A program made the position numbers and the translations under genes. From contig CANPWF010000075.1 in the NCBI GenBank assembly GCA_947581885.1, forward strand, positions 1 through 7,837: DNA of 7,837 nt. The letters run 5' to 3'. The notes below the pieces were generated by a model. That model saw only the letters and a program-made list of their open reading frames with translations, was not told the origin of the DNA and made no database searches. The first letter of the stretch is position 1, and each line of letters starts with the position of its first letter. Below, piece by piece: positions 1-6,081 of the stretch. This DNA comes from an uncultured Clostridia bacterium (lineage in GTDB: Bacteria > Bacillota > Clostridia > Christensenellales > Borkfalkiaceae).

Positions 1-5
1 GGAAC

Positions 6-40
6 AAAAAACGGGTAGGCAGTTAAAACCTACCTACCCG
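6..40 (-). terminator. Intrinsic terminator of the glycosyltransferase-plsY operon
   Basis: CGGGTAGG (12-19) pairs with CCTACCCG (33-40), an 8-bp G+C-rich stem around a 13-nt loop. Read on the minus strand, the stem is followed directly by TTTTTTG (11-5). It lies about 40 nt beyond the plsY stop codon, as expected for the end of this operon. On the plus strand the hairpin has no T tract, so it should act in one direction only. Confidence 0.85.
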
Positions 41-46
41 CAAATT

Positions 47-71
47 CCCCAAGAGTATTTAACATTTGGGG
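47..71. repeat. Second small inverted repeat after plsY
   Basis: CCCCAA (47-52) pairs with TTGGGG (66-71) around a 13-nt loop, between the plsY stop and the main terminator. No T tract follows on either strand, so it is not a terminator by itself. It could protect the 3' end of the mRNA or be chance. Only the pairing is visible. Confidence 0.35.
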
Positions 72-77
72 TGCATA

Positions 78-680
78 TCACTGGATCGGGCCGTTTTCCT
101 TCGAAAAGATATGCTTGAAGAGGGCGATGAGGGAGATGCACACGCACCCGATCGCGACGGAAGCCCCGTCGATGAGGGCGCACAGCACGCCCGAGAGCAC
201 CCCGAAGAGGGCGTACACGGCGATACTGCGGACGCGGTTGGGCTTCATGCGGACGGCGGTGGAGAAGAGAACAAAGAGCACCGCGAGCAGGGGGAAGGCG
301 ACGAAGGAGACGGGGAGAATGCCCGCCGTAATTCCGAAGGAGACGGCGATCGCCTTTCCTCCGTGAAATTTATCGAAGATGCCGACGGCGTGCCCGAGCG
401 CGGGGGCGATCATCACGATGGAAAAGAGGAGGTTGGTCGTATCCATAAAGAGGCTCGCAAGCAGAACGGGAACAAACCCCTTCATGATGTCGCAGAAAAG
501 GCATAAGATCCCCATCGGGATGCCGAAGTGGGTGAACACGTTGAACGCGCCGGGGTTTTTATCGTCTGCGATCTCGCAGATGTCCCGATGGGTCAACGCC
601 TTGGGGATGAGGCGGCAATAGAGCACGCTCCCCGAGAAGAACCCCGCCACGATAAACAAAAACCAGAGAAAGATCGTCAT
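78..680 (-). CDS. plsY: PlsY-type glycerol-3-phosphate acyltransferase
   Basis: PlsY is a membrane enzyme that transfers an acyl group from acyl-phosphate to glycerol-3-phosphate, making lysophosphatidic acid for phospholipid synthesis. The 200-residue protein has the usual PlsY length and is almost wholly hydrophobic, with several membrane segments. Family motifs visible are GS..Y (17-21), DI (33-34) running to NPGAFN (42-47), DIMKG (64-68), and GH (96-97) with F.GGK (105-109), the usual glycerol-phosphate/acyl-phosphate region. The last conserved motif, normally H-R-x-N-I-x-R-L near the C-terminus, is degenerate here (ALFKHIFSKENG). This could be a divergent PlsY or a paralogue with altered substrate. 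The ATG start has a GAGGTG ribosome site that overlaps the stop of the upstream glycosyltransferase gene, so the two are probably translationally coupled. Confidence 0.85.
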   Translation of the reverse strand: MTIFLWFLFIVAGFFSGSVLYCRLIPKALTHRDICEIADDKNPGAFNVFTHFGIPMGILCLFCDIMKGFVPVLLASLFMDTTNLLFSIVMIAPALGHAVGIFDKFHGGKAIAVSFGITAGILPVSFVAFPLLAVLFVLFSTAVRMKPNRVRSIAVYALFGVLSGVLCALIDGASVAIGCVCISLIALFKHIFSKENGPIQ

Positions 681-684
681 ACGG

Positions 685-1794
685 TCACCTCAAGATCTCG
701 TCCGCGATGCGCTGCGCCCCGAAGGGGTGAATGAGCGCGGTCTGCTTTTTCCGCATCTCCTCGGCGAGAAGTTCGTCCGCAAGGAGAAGTTGTACCTTTT
801 TGATGGCTTCCTTTTTGCTATCCGCCCGAAGAGATAATCCGTTTTCCGAAAAATATTTGAGGTTGGCGGTCTCCAAGCCGGGCACCGATTTAAGGTGCAC
901 GAGGGGTGCGCCGAGCGAGGCGATCTCCGTGCTCGAAAGCCCGCCCGATTTGGAGACGACGCAGTCCGCCGCACACAGGTACTTTTGCACGTCCTCGGTG
1001 AAGGGCACCGCGCGGACGGCGTTCCCGAGCCTCTTTTCGAGCGTTTTCAAAAGTTTCTCGTTCTTCCCCGTCAGCACGACGACGAGAAGGTCTCTTTCCT
1101 TTTTGAGGAGTTTTTTGCACAGTTTTCCCGTTTTGCCGCACCCTTCGCCGCCCGTCATGATGAGGACGACATGCTGTTTCTCGGGGAGGGAAAGCTGTTT
1201 TCTCGCCTCTTCCCGCGGGAGATGTTCGCGGAATAACGGGCGGACGGGAATGCCCGATACATGGACGCGGCTCGCGTCGAACCCGAGCGCGAAGAACTGC
1301 TTTTCAACATAGGGAGTGGGAACGAAGTACCCGTCGAGGTCGGTATCCTTCACGAAGGGATGGATGGTGTAATCGGTGATAACGGCGAAGGAGGGGATCG
1401 CCCCATACTTTCTGCGCATGGCGGTCACCGTCTCCATGGCGAAGAGGTGGGTGCACACGATATGGGTGAAGCCCCCTTCTTCCACATAGGCATGGAGCGC
1501 GTCTTTGGAACCCTCGTTCAGCTTGTAGAGGACGGAAGGAAGGCGCAATTTATCATATGCGCAACCGAGCGTATACACGCACCCGAAGAGATGCGGGGTA
1601 TGACGGATGGCATTGCCGTACGCGCGGGAAGCCCGATCCGCCGCCTTCTTGCTCTTGAAATCGAGGATGTTGCGAATCTCGAAGGGGACGGAGCGCGAAG
1701 AGAGCTCGTCCGCGATCGCGCGAGCCGCACTGTTGTGTCCTTCTCCCGTGCCGCAACTCAGGATCAGAATTTTCTGCCGAGGGGAAGTTTCCAA
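685..1794 (-). CDS. UgtP/MGDG-synthase-like glycosyltransferase
   Basis: This is probably a membrane-associated GT-B enzyme that transfers a sugar from a UDP-sugar to diacylglycerol, making glycolipid. The protein has 369 residues, close to UgtP and bacterial MGDG synthases. The N-terminal half starts with ILILSCGTGEGHNSAAR (9-25), the signature of the MGDG-synthase N-terminal domain. The C-terminal half carries the GT28 sugar-nucleotide region SKSGGLSSTE (281-290), then GAPLV and PGLETAN. The start is TTG at 1794-1792, chosen because AAAGGAG (1807-1801) sits exactly 6 nt upstream and the conserved domain begins at once. It is the first gene of an operon with plsY, 4 bp downstream. PlsY supplies the phosphatidate route to diacylglycerol, which fits a glycolipid role. 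The precise sugar and acceptor cannot be read; a MurG-like or lipopolysaccharide-type acceptor is less likely. Confidence 0.82.
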   Translation of the reverse strand: METSPRQKILILSCGTGEGHNSAARAIADELSSRSVPFEIRNILDFKSKKAADRASRAYGNAIRHTPHLFGCVYTLGCAYDKLRLPSVLYKLNEGSKDALHAYVEEGGFTHIVCTHLFAMETVTAMRRKYGAIPSFAVITDYTIHPFVKDTDLDGYFVPTPYVEKQFFALGFDASRVHVSGIPVRPLFREHLPREEARKQLSLPEKQHVVLIMTGGEGCGKTGKLCKKLLKKERDLLVVVLTGKNEKLLKTLEKRLGNAVRAVPFTEDVQKYLCAADCVVSKSGGLSSTEIASLGAPLVHLKSVPGLETANLKYFSENGLSLRADSKKEAIKKVQLLLADELLAEEMRKKQTALIHPFGAQRIADEILR

Positions 1795-1877
1795 ACTTTT
1801 CTCCTTTCGAGAGTTCTTCGCAGTTTTCCGTCCGACGTAAATGCCGACGGCATCGCATTCCTCGTCCCTTTTGCCCT

Positions 1878-1906
1878 ATTGTAGCATGTTTTTCTTCCCA
1901 TTGCAA
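1878..1906 (-). promoter_or_regulatory. Sigma-A promoter for the glycosyltransferase-plsY operon
   Basis: On the minus strand TTGCAA (1906-1901), a 17-nt spacer and TACAAT (1883-1878), with a TGC extended -10 just before the -10. The predicted start is near 1871, giving a leader of about 77 nt to the TTG start codon. I see no riboswitch-like fold in this leader, only a short palindrome around GCCGTCGGC. Confidence 0.75.
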
Positions 1907-1917
1907 ATATTTTGGGT

Positions 1918-2325
1918 ATGCGAAAATTTTTCTTCGGACTTCTCCTTTCCCTCTGCGTTGTGTTTGCGGTCGGCTGCGACGTTTCGGGCATGAGTACCCT
2001 TCCCGAACTCTCCAAGCCGTACGCCGCGGTGTACCGGTGCATTGTTTGCAAGTTGGGGGAGAAAGACCTTCTCGAAAACTTCGAACGGCTATCCATCGAC
2101 TTACAGCCCGATGATACGTTCGAACTTTCCTACCGCACCGTAAAAGGTGAAGAGGGGACGAGAACGGGAACGTACGTTATGGACGTGGAGCGGGAAGAGA
2201 TCTCCTTCACCGTAAAGAGCGGAAAGCGGGAGCGGACGCGCACCTTCCCCGTAAAGAAGGGGACCATCTTCGTCGACGCGAACATCATGGGGAAACTCTT
2301 TCATGCGGAATTTTCTCTTTCCTGA
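1918..2325 (+). CDS. Small secreted lipoprotein of unknown function
   Basis: The protein is 135 residues from ATG 1918. It opens with a lipoprotein signal: MRK, a hydrophobic stretch, and a lipobox A-V-G-C with the lipidated cysteine at residue 20. It should therefore be anchored on the outer face of the cytoplasmic membrane. The mature part is short and charged, with alternating polar and hydrophobic residues (DTFELSYRTVKG, GTYVMDVE, EEISFTVKSG) that suggest a small beta-sandwich or lipocalin-like fold. Two further cysteines lie at 41 and 44. Similar small beta-rich lipoproteins are common in Clostridia and have no assigned role. A TTG at 1912 would add two residues but spoil a normal signal start. 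No convincing ribosome site or forward promoter precedes the gene, which is divergent from the glycosyltransferase. The signal peptide makes it a real gene; the function is unknown. Confidence 0.72.
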   Translation: MRKFFFGLLLSLCVVFAVGCDVSGMSTLPELSKPYAAVYRCIVCKLGEKDLLENFERLSIDLQPDDTFELSYRTVKGEEGTRTGTYVMDVEREEISFTVKSGKRERTRTFPVKKGTIFVDANIMGKLFHAEFSLS

Positions 2326-2340
2326 CCCAAAAACATGAAA

Positions 2341-2376
2341 CAAACGTTTGCCTTTTTTGCGGCGATATGCTATACT
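2341..2376 (+). promoter_or_regulatory. Strong promoter directly abutting the helicase start codon
   Basis: TTGCCT (2348-2353), a 17-nt spacer and TATACT (2371-2376), with a TGC extended -10 at 2368-2370. The predicted start point (about 2383) is next to the ATG at 2384, so the message would be leaderless or nearly so. A 10-bp palindrome CAAACGTTTG (2341-2350) overlaps the -35 and could be an operator, although palindromes of this size also occur by chance. Confidence 0.7.
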
Positions 2377-2383
2377 GAAAGGC

Positions 2384-3646
2384 ATGAAGGAGCTCGTACC
2401 CGCGCCCGTGCTCACCGCCGATCAGGCGGAGGCGGCGGACCTCATTCGGGAGTGGTTTTTTCATCTGAATACGCAGATCTTCGTGCTGTGCGGCTACGCG
2501 GGGACGGGAAAGACCTTCCTCGTCGATTATATCGTGCGCGATTTGGGGCTCGTGGCGGGGGAGAGCGCGGCGTTCGTCGCCCCTACGGGAAAGGCGGCGA
2601 GCGTGCTCATCCGTGCGGGCACTCCCGCGGGCACCGTGCATTCCCTCATCTATACGCGGGAAGAGGACATCGAAGTCAACGAGGACGGCGAGATCGTCTC
2701 CGAACGCTTTCTGCGCTTCGTCAAGAAGGACAAACTTCCCAAGGATATCCGCCTCATCGTCGTCGACGAGACGAGCATGGTCTCCGACGAAGTGTTGAAG
2801 GACCTTTTATCCTTCGGCGTGAAGTGCCTCTTCTGCGGCGACCCCGCCCAGCTTCCGCCCGTCGGCGGGACGAACACCCTTTTATCCATGCCCGTTATCA
2901 CGTTGAAGCAGATCGTGCGGCAGGAAGAACACAACCCCATCGTGCTTTTGTCCGAACAGATCCGCGCGGGGAAGAAACCTTCCTACGGGAGATTCGGCGC
3001 GAACGTGCAGGTCTTGCCCCGCGCCGCCTTCGACGAGGACATCCGCCGCGAGGCGTTTATGGGGGCGGATCAGATCATCGTCGGGGCGAACCGCACGAGG
3101 AACTTCATCAACCGGGAGATGCGGAGCTTTTTATCGGTGCCCGAGGAGTGCCTTCTTCCCACCGAGAACGAAAAGCTCATTTGCACCCTCAACGATTGGT
3201 CCAAGCCCCTCGATAAGGACGGGAATTTCCACCTCGTCAACGGCATCATCGGCACCTGCCGCAGCGTGCGGGAAGGGGAGGACGGGCTTGGCATGTTCGA
3301 CTTCCGCCCCGACTTTCTCCCCGATACGGTGTACGATATTCCCTTCGACGCGGGAATTTTTCAAAGCGGACAGTACCTTCACCCCTACGGCGCGAAGGCT
3401 TGCCGACTTGTGAACGGAAGGCTCGTTTCGGAGAACAACTTGGCGGCACTGCGCACCGCCCGCGTGAAGAGGGAAGATACGGTTTGCCGCTTCGAATTCG
3501 CCTACGCCGTCACCTGCCACAAGGCGCAGGGGAGCGAGTACGATCGGGTCGTCGTCATCGACGAGAGCCGCTATTTCGAGAACGCCAAAGAATGGCTCTA
3601 CACCGCCGTCACCCGCGCCAAGAAACAACTGCTGATCGTGAGATAA
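2384..3646 (+). CDS. Compact RecD/Dda-like SF1B DNA helicase
   Basis: This is a predicted ATP-driven 5'-3' DNA helicase. The 420 residues hold only the two RecA-like motor domains. Motifs in order: Q-motif glutamine at 14; Walker A GYAGTGKT (37-44); motif Ia APTGKAA (66-72); Walker B DETSM (128-132); motif III GDPAQLPPVG (152-161); motif IV arginine about 179; the UvrD_C_2 motif TCHKAQGSE (377-385); motif VI LYTAVTRAKK (405-414) with R411 as arginine finger. The N-terminal OB/helix-hairpin-helix region of RecD2 is absent, so by size and order it is closer to phage Dda and chromosomal RecD-like proteins. All catalytic residues are present. ATG 2384 is preferred over an in-frame upstream codon at 2348 because the promoter spacer lies between them. 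The DNA substrate is unknown; repair or replication-fork work is the family norm. Confidence 0.88.
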   Translation: MKELVPAPVLTADQAEAADLIREWFFHLNTQIFVLCGYAGTGKTFLVDYIVRDLGLVAGESAAFVAPTGKAASVLIRAGTPAGTVHSLIYTREEDIEVNEDGEIVSERFLRFVKKDKLPKDIRLIVVDETSMVSDEVLKDLLSFGVKCLFCGDPAQLPPVGGTNTLLSMPVITLKQIVRQEEHNPIVLLSEQIRAGKKPSYGRFGANVQVLPRAAFDEDIRREAFMGADQIIVGANRTRNFINREMRSFLSVPEECLLPTENEKLICTLNDWSKPLDKDGNFHLVNGIIGTCRSVREGEDGLGMFDFRPDFLPDTVYDIPFDAGIFQSGQYLHPYGAKACRLVNGRLVSENNLAALRTARVKREDTVCRFEFAYAVTCHKAQGSEYDRVVVIDESRYFENAKEWLYTAVTRAKKQLLIVR

Positions 3647-3650
3647 CGTT

Positions 3651-3685
3651 CGCCGCCCGAGTCATCGGCTCGGGCGGCGGGTTTT
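3651..3685 (+). terminator. Intrinsic terminator of the helicase gene
   Basis: CGCCGCCCGAG (3651-3661) and CTCGGGCGGCG (3669-3679) form a perfect 11-bp stem with a 7-nt loop, followed by GGTTTT. It begins 5 nt after the helicase stop. On the opposite strand no T tract follows, so it should not stop transcripts coming from the convergent endonuclease gene. Confidence 0.88.
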
Positions 3686-3697
3686 ATGTTTGAAATT

Positions 3698-4759
3698 TCA
3701 GGTTTCGTCCCTTTTCATTGTGAAATACAGCGTTTGGTCGAATCTTCTTTCGGGGCTCAACTTTTCTATGTACTGCGGTTCGATGATCTCGTTGACGATC
3801 TCTTTGGGAAGAAGGGGCGATAGGATCCTGTCCGAAGCGACGTATTTTCTCCACTTCGAACCGTCGATGGCGAACTCTTTATCCGTCTGATTGCCGAATG
3901 CCATTTGCCGATAGATGTCTCCGACCCTGATCTTTCCCGATTTGCTCAATTCCCATAGACATCTTGCGAGCCGCGCGGTGGCTCGCATGGGGCGGCTCAT
4001 GACATCCGAAAACGCATAGGAACTGTCGATGAACAGCCGCGAAAAGGCGTAATCGCTCCACACAACGATATCGAAGGCGCGGTCTGCAAGGAGAGGGGAT
4101 TTCCCTTGCGTTTTCCAGATCGTCTGCATGACGAGCGGCTTCTGATGATCGGCATACCGATATTCGAATTTGTCGATACAGTTGCACAACGTTTTCGTCT
4201 TGTGCGTCATCTCAAAGGTATTATCCCATGTTTGAATGGACGAGCAGTCCTCTTCAAAGATCTCGCGGATATCCGCACTGTGTTCTTTGACGGCATCGAA
4301 CATGCCGAGTGCACAGTACGAGGTCGTCGCAGAGCGCACAACAAGTTCGCTTCCCCATTTTGTTTCGGGCATACGGCTCGTTGCGTCCGTCGGCAAAACG
4401 GTGAGTTTCACTTCCAACGGCGATAAAAAGTTTCCGTCGGTATCTTTCACAACGAGATCGATCCCGTCGATGCTGTCGAACGAATATCTTTGATAGGGAG
4501 CGAACACCGATTCGAAGCTGAAAAACAAATTGTCGGTGCTGTTTTTGTTGCAGCGGAATACCTGCCGAAAAGAGATCTCCGTGGCAACGACCTTGGGTTT
4601 CTCGCCGCTCACATCGAGTTTGATGTAGATCGCGGGCAAGTCGTGTTCGAGCATATAGCTCGCCAATGCGGTGGGGAAGCTCGAATTGAAGCAATTCTTC
4701 CCCCAATGATCGTCGATTTTCCGATTGGACTGCTTGATCCCGTAAAGGCCCGTGGGCAT
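3698..4759 (-). CDS. Type II restriction endonuclease, HindVP/HgiDI-like
   Basis: This is a predicted endonuclease of a Type IIP restriction-modification system. The 353-residue protein begins GLYGIKQSNRK and then WGKNCFNSSFP (19-29), the N-terminal pattern I recall for the HindVP restriction endonuclease family (GRCGYC cutters such as HindV and HgiDI). The nuclease core is visible as IDGIDLVV (97-104) and LEVKLTVLP (115-123), giving a PD-(D/E)XK active site of D101, E116 and K118. The family call is from memory of the motifs, not from a search; the nuclease site and the divergent methyltransferase make an endonuclease likely in any case. The ATG has AAAGGAG (4775-4769) 9 nt upstream. Base composition is lower in G+C than the neighbours (26 of 60 at 4501-4560 against 43 of 60 at 2821-2880), which suggests horizontal origin. 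No terminator is visible after its stop. The frame is intact and appears functional. Confidence 0.85.
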   Translation of the reverse strand: MPTGLYGIKQSNRKIDDHWGKNCFNSSFPTALASYMLEHDLPAIYIKLDVSGEKPKVVATEISFRQVFRCNKNSTDNLFFSFESVFAPYQRYSFDSIDGIDLVVKDTDGNFLSPLEVKLTVLPTDATSRMPETKWGSELVVRSATTSYCALGMFDAVKEHSADIREIFEEDCSSIQTWDNTFEMTHKTKTLCNCIDKFEYRYADHQKPLVMQTIWKTQGKSPLLADRAFDIVVWSDYAFSRLFIDSSYAFSDVMSRPMRATARLARCLWELSKSGKIRVGDIYRQMAFGNQTDKEFAIDGSKWRKYVASDRILSPLLPKEIVNEIIEPQYIEKLSPERRFDQTLYFTMKRDET

Positions 4760-4776
4760 GAATTCTTTCTCCTTTA

Positions 4777-4798
4777 TGACGTCAATTAGTTGACGTCA
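4777..4798. promoter_or_regulatory. Paired GACGTC sites forming an inverted repeat (candidate methylation switch)
   Basis: TGACGTCA occurs twice, at 4777-4784 and 4791-4798. Together they form a 9-bp inverted repeat (4777-4785 with 4790-4798) around the 4-base loop TTAG. Each contains GACGTC, one form of GRCGYC, the specificity of the enzyme family suggested for the flanking genes. The right-hand copy shares bases with the -35 box TTGACG (4790-4795) of the methyltransferase promoter. By hand scan these are the only GRCGYC sites in the window. The inferred role is methylation-dependent control or binding by the methyltransferase. In the endonuclease mRNA the same repeat could fold as a hairpin ending one base before the ribosome site. 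Confidence 0.7.
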
Positions 4799-4818
4799 CG
4801 GTTTTTGCATGTTATAAT
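4790..4818 (+). promoter_or_regulatory. Promoter of the methyltransferase gene
   Basis: TTGACG (4790-4795), a 17-nt spacer and a perfect TATAAT (4813-4818) with a TGT extended -10 (4810-4812). The predicted start is near 4825, giving a 45-nt leader. This is the best promoter match in the window. Five of its six -35 bases are consensus, and its TGACG is shared with a GACGTC site. Confidence 0.88.
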
Positions 4819-4824
4819 GTATAC

Positions 4825-4853
4825 AGTATAGCATAAATCGACAGAGAATGCAA
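4825..4853 (-). promoter_or_regulatory. Promoter of the endonuclease gene, overlapping the methyltransferase promoter
   Basis: On the minus strand TTGCAT (4853-4848), a 17-nt spacer and TATACT (4830-4825) with a TGC extended -10. The predicted start is near 4818, leaving a leader of about 59 nt before the ATG at 4759. Its -10 is part of an 11-base palindrome TATACAGTATA (4820-4830). The start points of the two divergent promoters fall within or beside each other's -10, so polymerase could occupy only one at a time. Confidence 0.78.
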
Positions 4854-4869
4854 TCAAACGAGGGAAGAT

Positions 4870-6036
4870 ATGTTCAAAGCGGTGGATCTGTTCGCGGGGT
4901 GCGGGGGCCTGACGTTGGGCTTTCGGAATGCCGGGATCGAAGTGATCGCGGGATTTGAGAATTGGGACGTTGCCGTAAACTGTTACAGGGAAAATTTCAG
5001 GCACCCCGTTTACAAATTCGACTTGTCCGACGTTGCGGGAGCGACGGAGATCATCCGAACTTTATCCCCCGATATCATCATCGGCGGGCCGCCCTGTCAG
5101 GACTTTTCACAGGCGGGGAAACGGATCGAGGCGGGGCGGGCGAGCTTAACGAGCGCGTTTGCGCAGATCGTCACCAACATCATGCCGCGGTTTTTCGTTA
5201 TGGAAAACGTCGACCGTGCGGCGCAGAGCGCGAATTATGCCTATGCGCGTTCTCTGTTCAAAGAAGCGGGCTACGGATTGACGGAGAGGGTTTTGGATGC
5301 CTGCCTTTGCGGCGTTCCCCAAAGGAGGAAGCGGTTCTTCTGCATCGGCTCCTTGAACCGAGAGGACGGATTTCTGAACGACTGTCTCGATAAACATCTC
5401 TCCGAAAAGGAGATGACCTTGCGCGAATACTTCGGCAATTCGCTCGATTTCACCTATTATTATAGACATCCTCGGAATTATTCGAGGAGGGCGATCTTCT
5501 CCGTCGACGAACCCGCGCCCACCATGCGGGGGATGAATCGTCCCGTCCCCAAAGGATATACGGGGCACCCGAATGATGCGTGCGAATTAAATGAGAATAT
5601 CCGCGCCCTCACGACATTGGAGCGGGCACTCATTCAAACCTTCCCCGCCGATTACAAATGGATCGGCAACAAAACGGATACCGAGCAGATGATCGGGAAC
5701 GCCGTTCCCGTCAAACTTGCCGAATTCGTTGCGAATGCCCTTTTGGAACATATCGACGCTTGCCGCGAAAAAGAGAACGTGGATTTTGACGGATTCAGGC
5801 ATTGGCTGGAAACGGAAGAGGATTATGCGGGGCGGACGGTAGGGGATATTCTCTCACGCTTAAAACGCGCCAACGGGATCTTCCCGTTTGACAAAGAGAA
5901 CGCGATGATCTATCTGTACTACCTCGACAACGAGCAGGCGTTCTGCGAACTTTCCAAAACGGTGAAATCGCAAATCCGGAAAGCCGTCAATCTCTACATC
6001 GCCTATTGCCGCGGGAAAGAGAACGTGGCAAGTTGA
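4870..6036 (+). CDS. C5-cytosine DNA methyltransferase (M.HgiDI-like, predicted GRCGYC)
   Basis: This enzyme uses S-adenosylmethionine to methylate cytosine at C5, protecting host sites from the divergent endonuclease. All key motifs are present: motif I DLFAGCGGLTLGF (6-18), motif IV GGPPCQDFS with catalytic C76, motif VI ENV (112-114), motif VIII QRRKRFF (151-157), motif IX near RRAIFSVDEPAPTMRG (206-221) and motif X QMIGNAVPVKLA (273-284). The region RHPRNYSRR (199-207) followed by RPVPKGYTGHPNDA (224-237) is like M.HgiDI-type enzymes as I recall them. There is no N-terminal helix-turn-helix extension of the M.SsoII/M.EcoRII kind; motif I begins at residue 6. Instead about 95 residues follow motif X, with a helical part (FRHWL, AGRTVGDILSRLKRAN, 309-335) resembling the core-binding domain of tyrosine recombinases. 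The start has an AGGG ribosome site 5 nt upstream. No terminator follows, so transcripts may enter aspS. Confidence 0.93.
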   Translation: MFKAVDLFAGCGGLTLGFRNAGIEVIAGFENWDVAVNCYRENFRHPVYKFDLSDVAGATEIIRTLSPDIIIGGPPCQDFSQAGKRIEAGRASLTSAFAQIVTNIMPRFFVMENVDRAAQSANYAYARSLFKEAGYGLTERVLDACLCGVPQRRKRFFCIGSLNREDGFLNDCLDKHLSEKEMTLREYFGNSLDFTYYYRHPRNYSRRAIFSVDEPAPTMRGMNRPVPKGYTGHPNDACELNENIRALTTLERALIQTFPADYKWIGNKTDTEQMIGNAVPVKLAEFVANALLEHIDACREKENVDFDGFRHWLETEEDYAGRTVGDILSRLKRANGIFPFDKENAMIYLYYLDNEQAFCELSKTVKSQIRKAVNLYIAYCRGKENVAS

Positions 6037-6081
6037 TCAGAAGAAAGAAGTTTTCCTCGATCGGAAAGCAAAGCAATCCGC

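Noticed and set aside
1912..1917. TTG at 1912 as start of the lipoprotein
   Set aside because: It adds M-G before M-R-K; the ATG at 1918 gives a normal lipoprotein signal and there is no ribosome site favouring the TTG.
2341..2350. CAAACGTTTG as a LexA/SOS box for the helicase
   Set aside because: It lacks the Gram-positive SOS pattern GAAC-N4-GTTC; only a short generic palindrome remains.
4757..4785. A second minus-strand -35 (TTGACG at 4785-4780) from the left GACGTC copy
   Set aside because: At 16-18 nt spacing there is no -10 (TTCATG region), and transcription would start inside or past the R start codon.
4760..4869. C-protein (controller) gene or C-box operator
   Set aside because: No open frame with a helix-turn-helix lies near the pair, and the paired GACGTC repeat does not have the usual GACT/AGTC C-box pattern.
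6052..6067. TTTCC/GGAAA hairpin after the methyltransferase gene as terminator
   Set aside because: The stem is 5 bp and A/T-rich, and no T tract follows.
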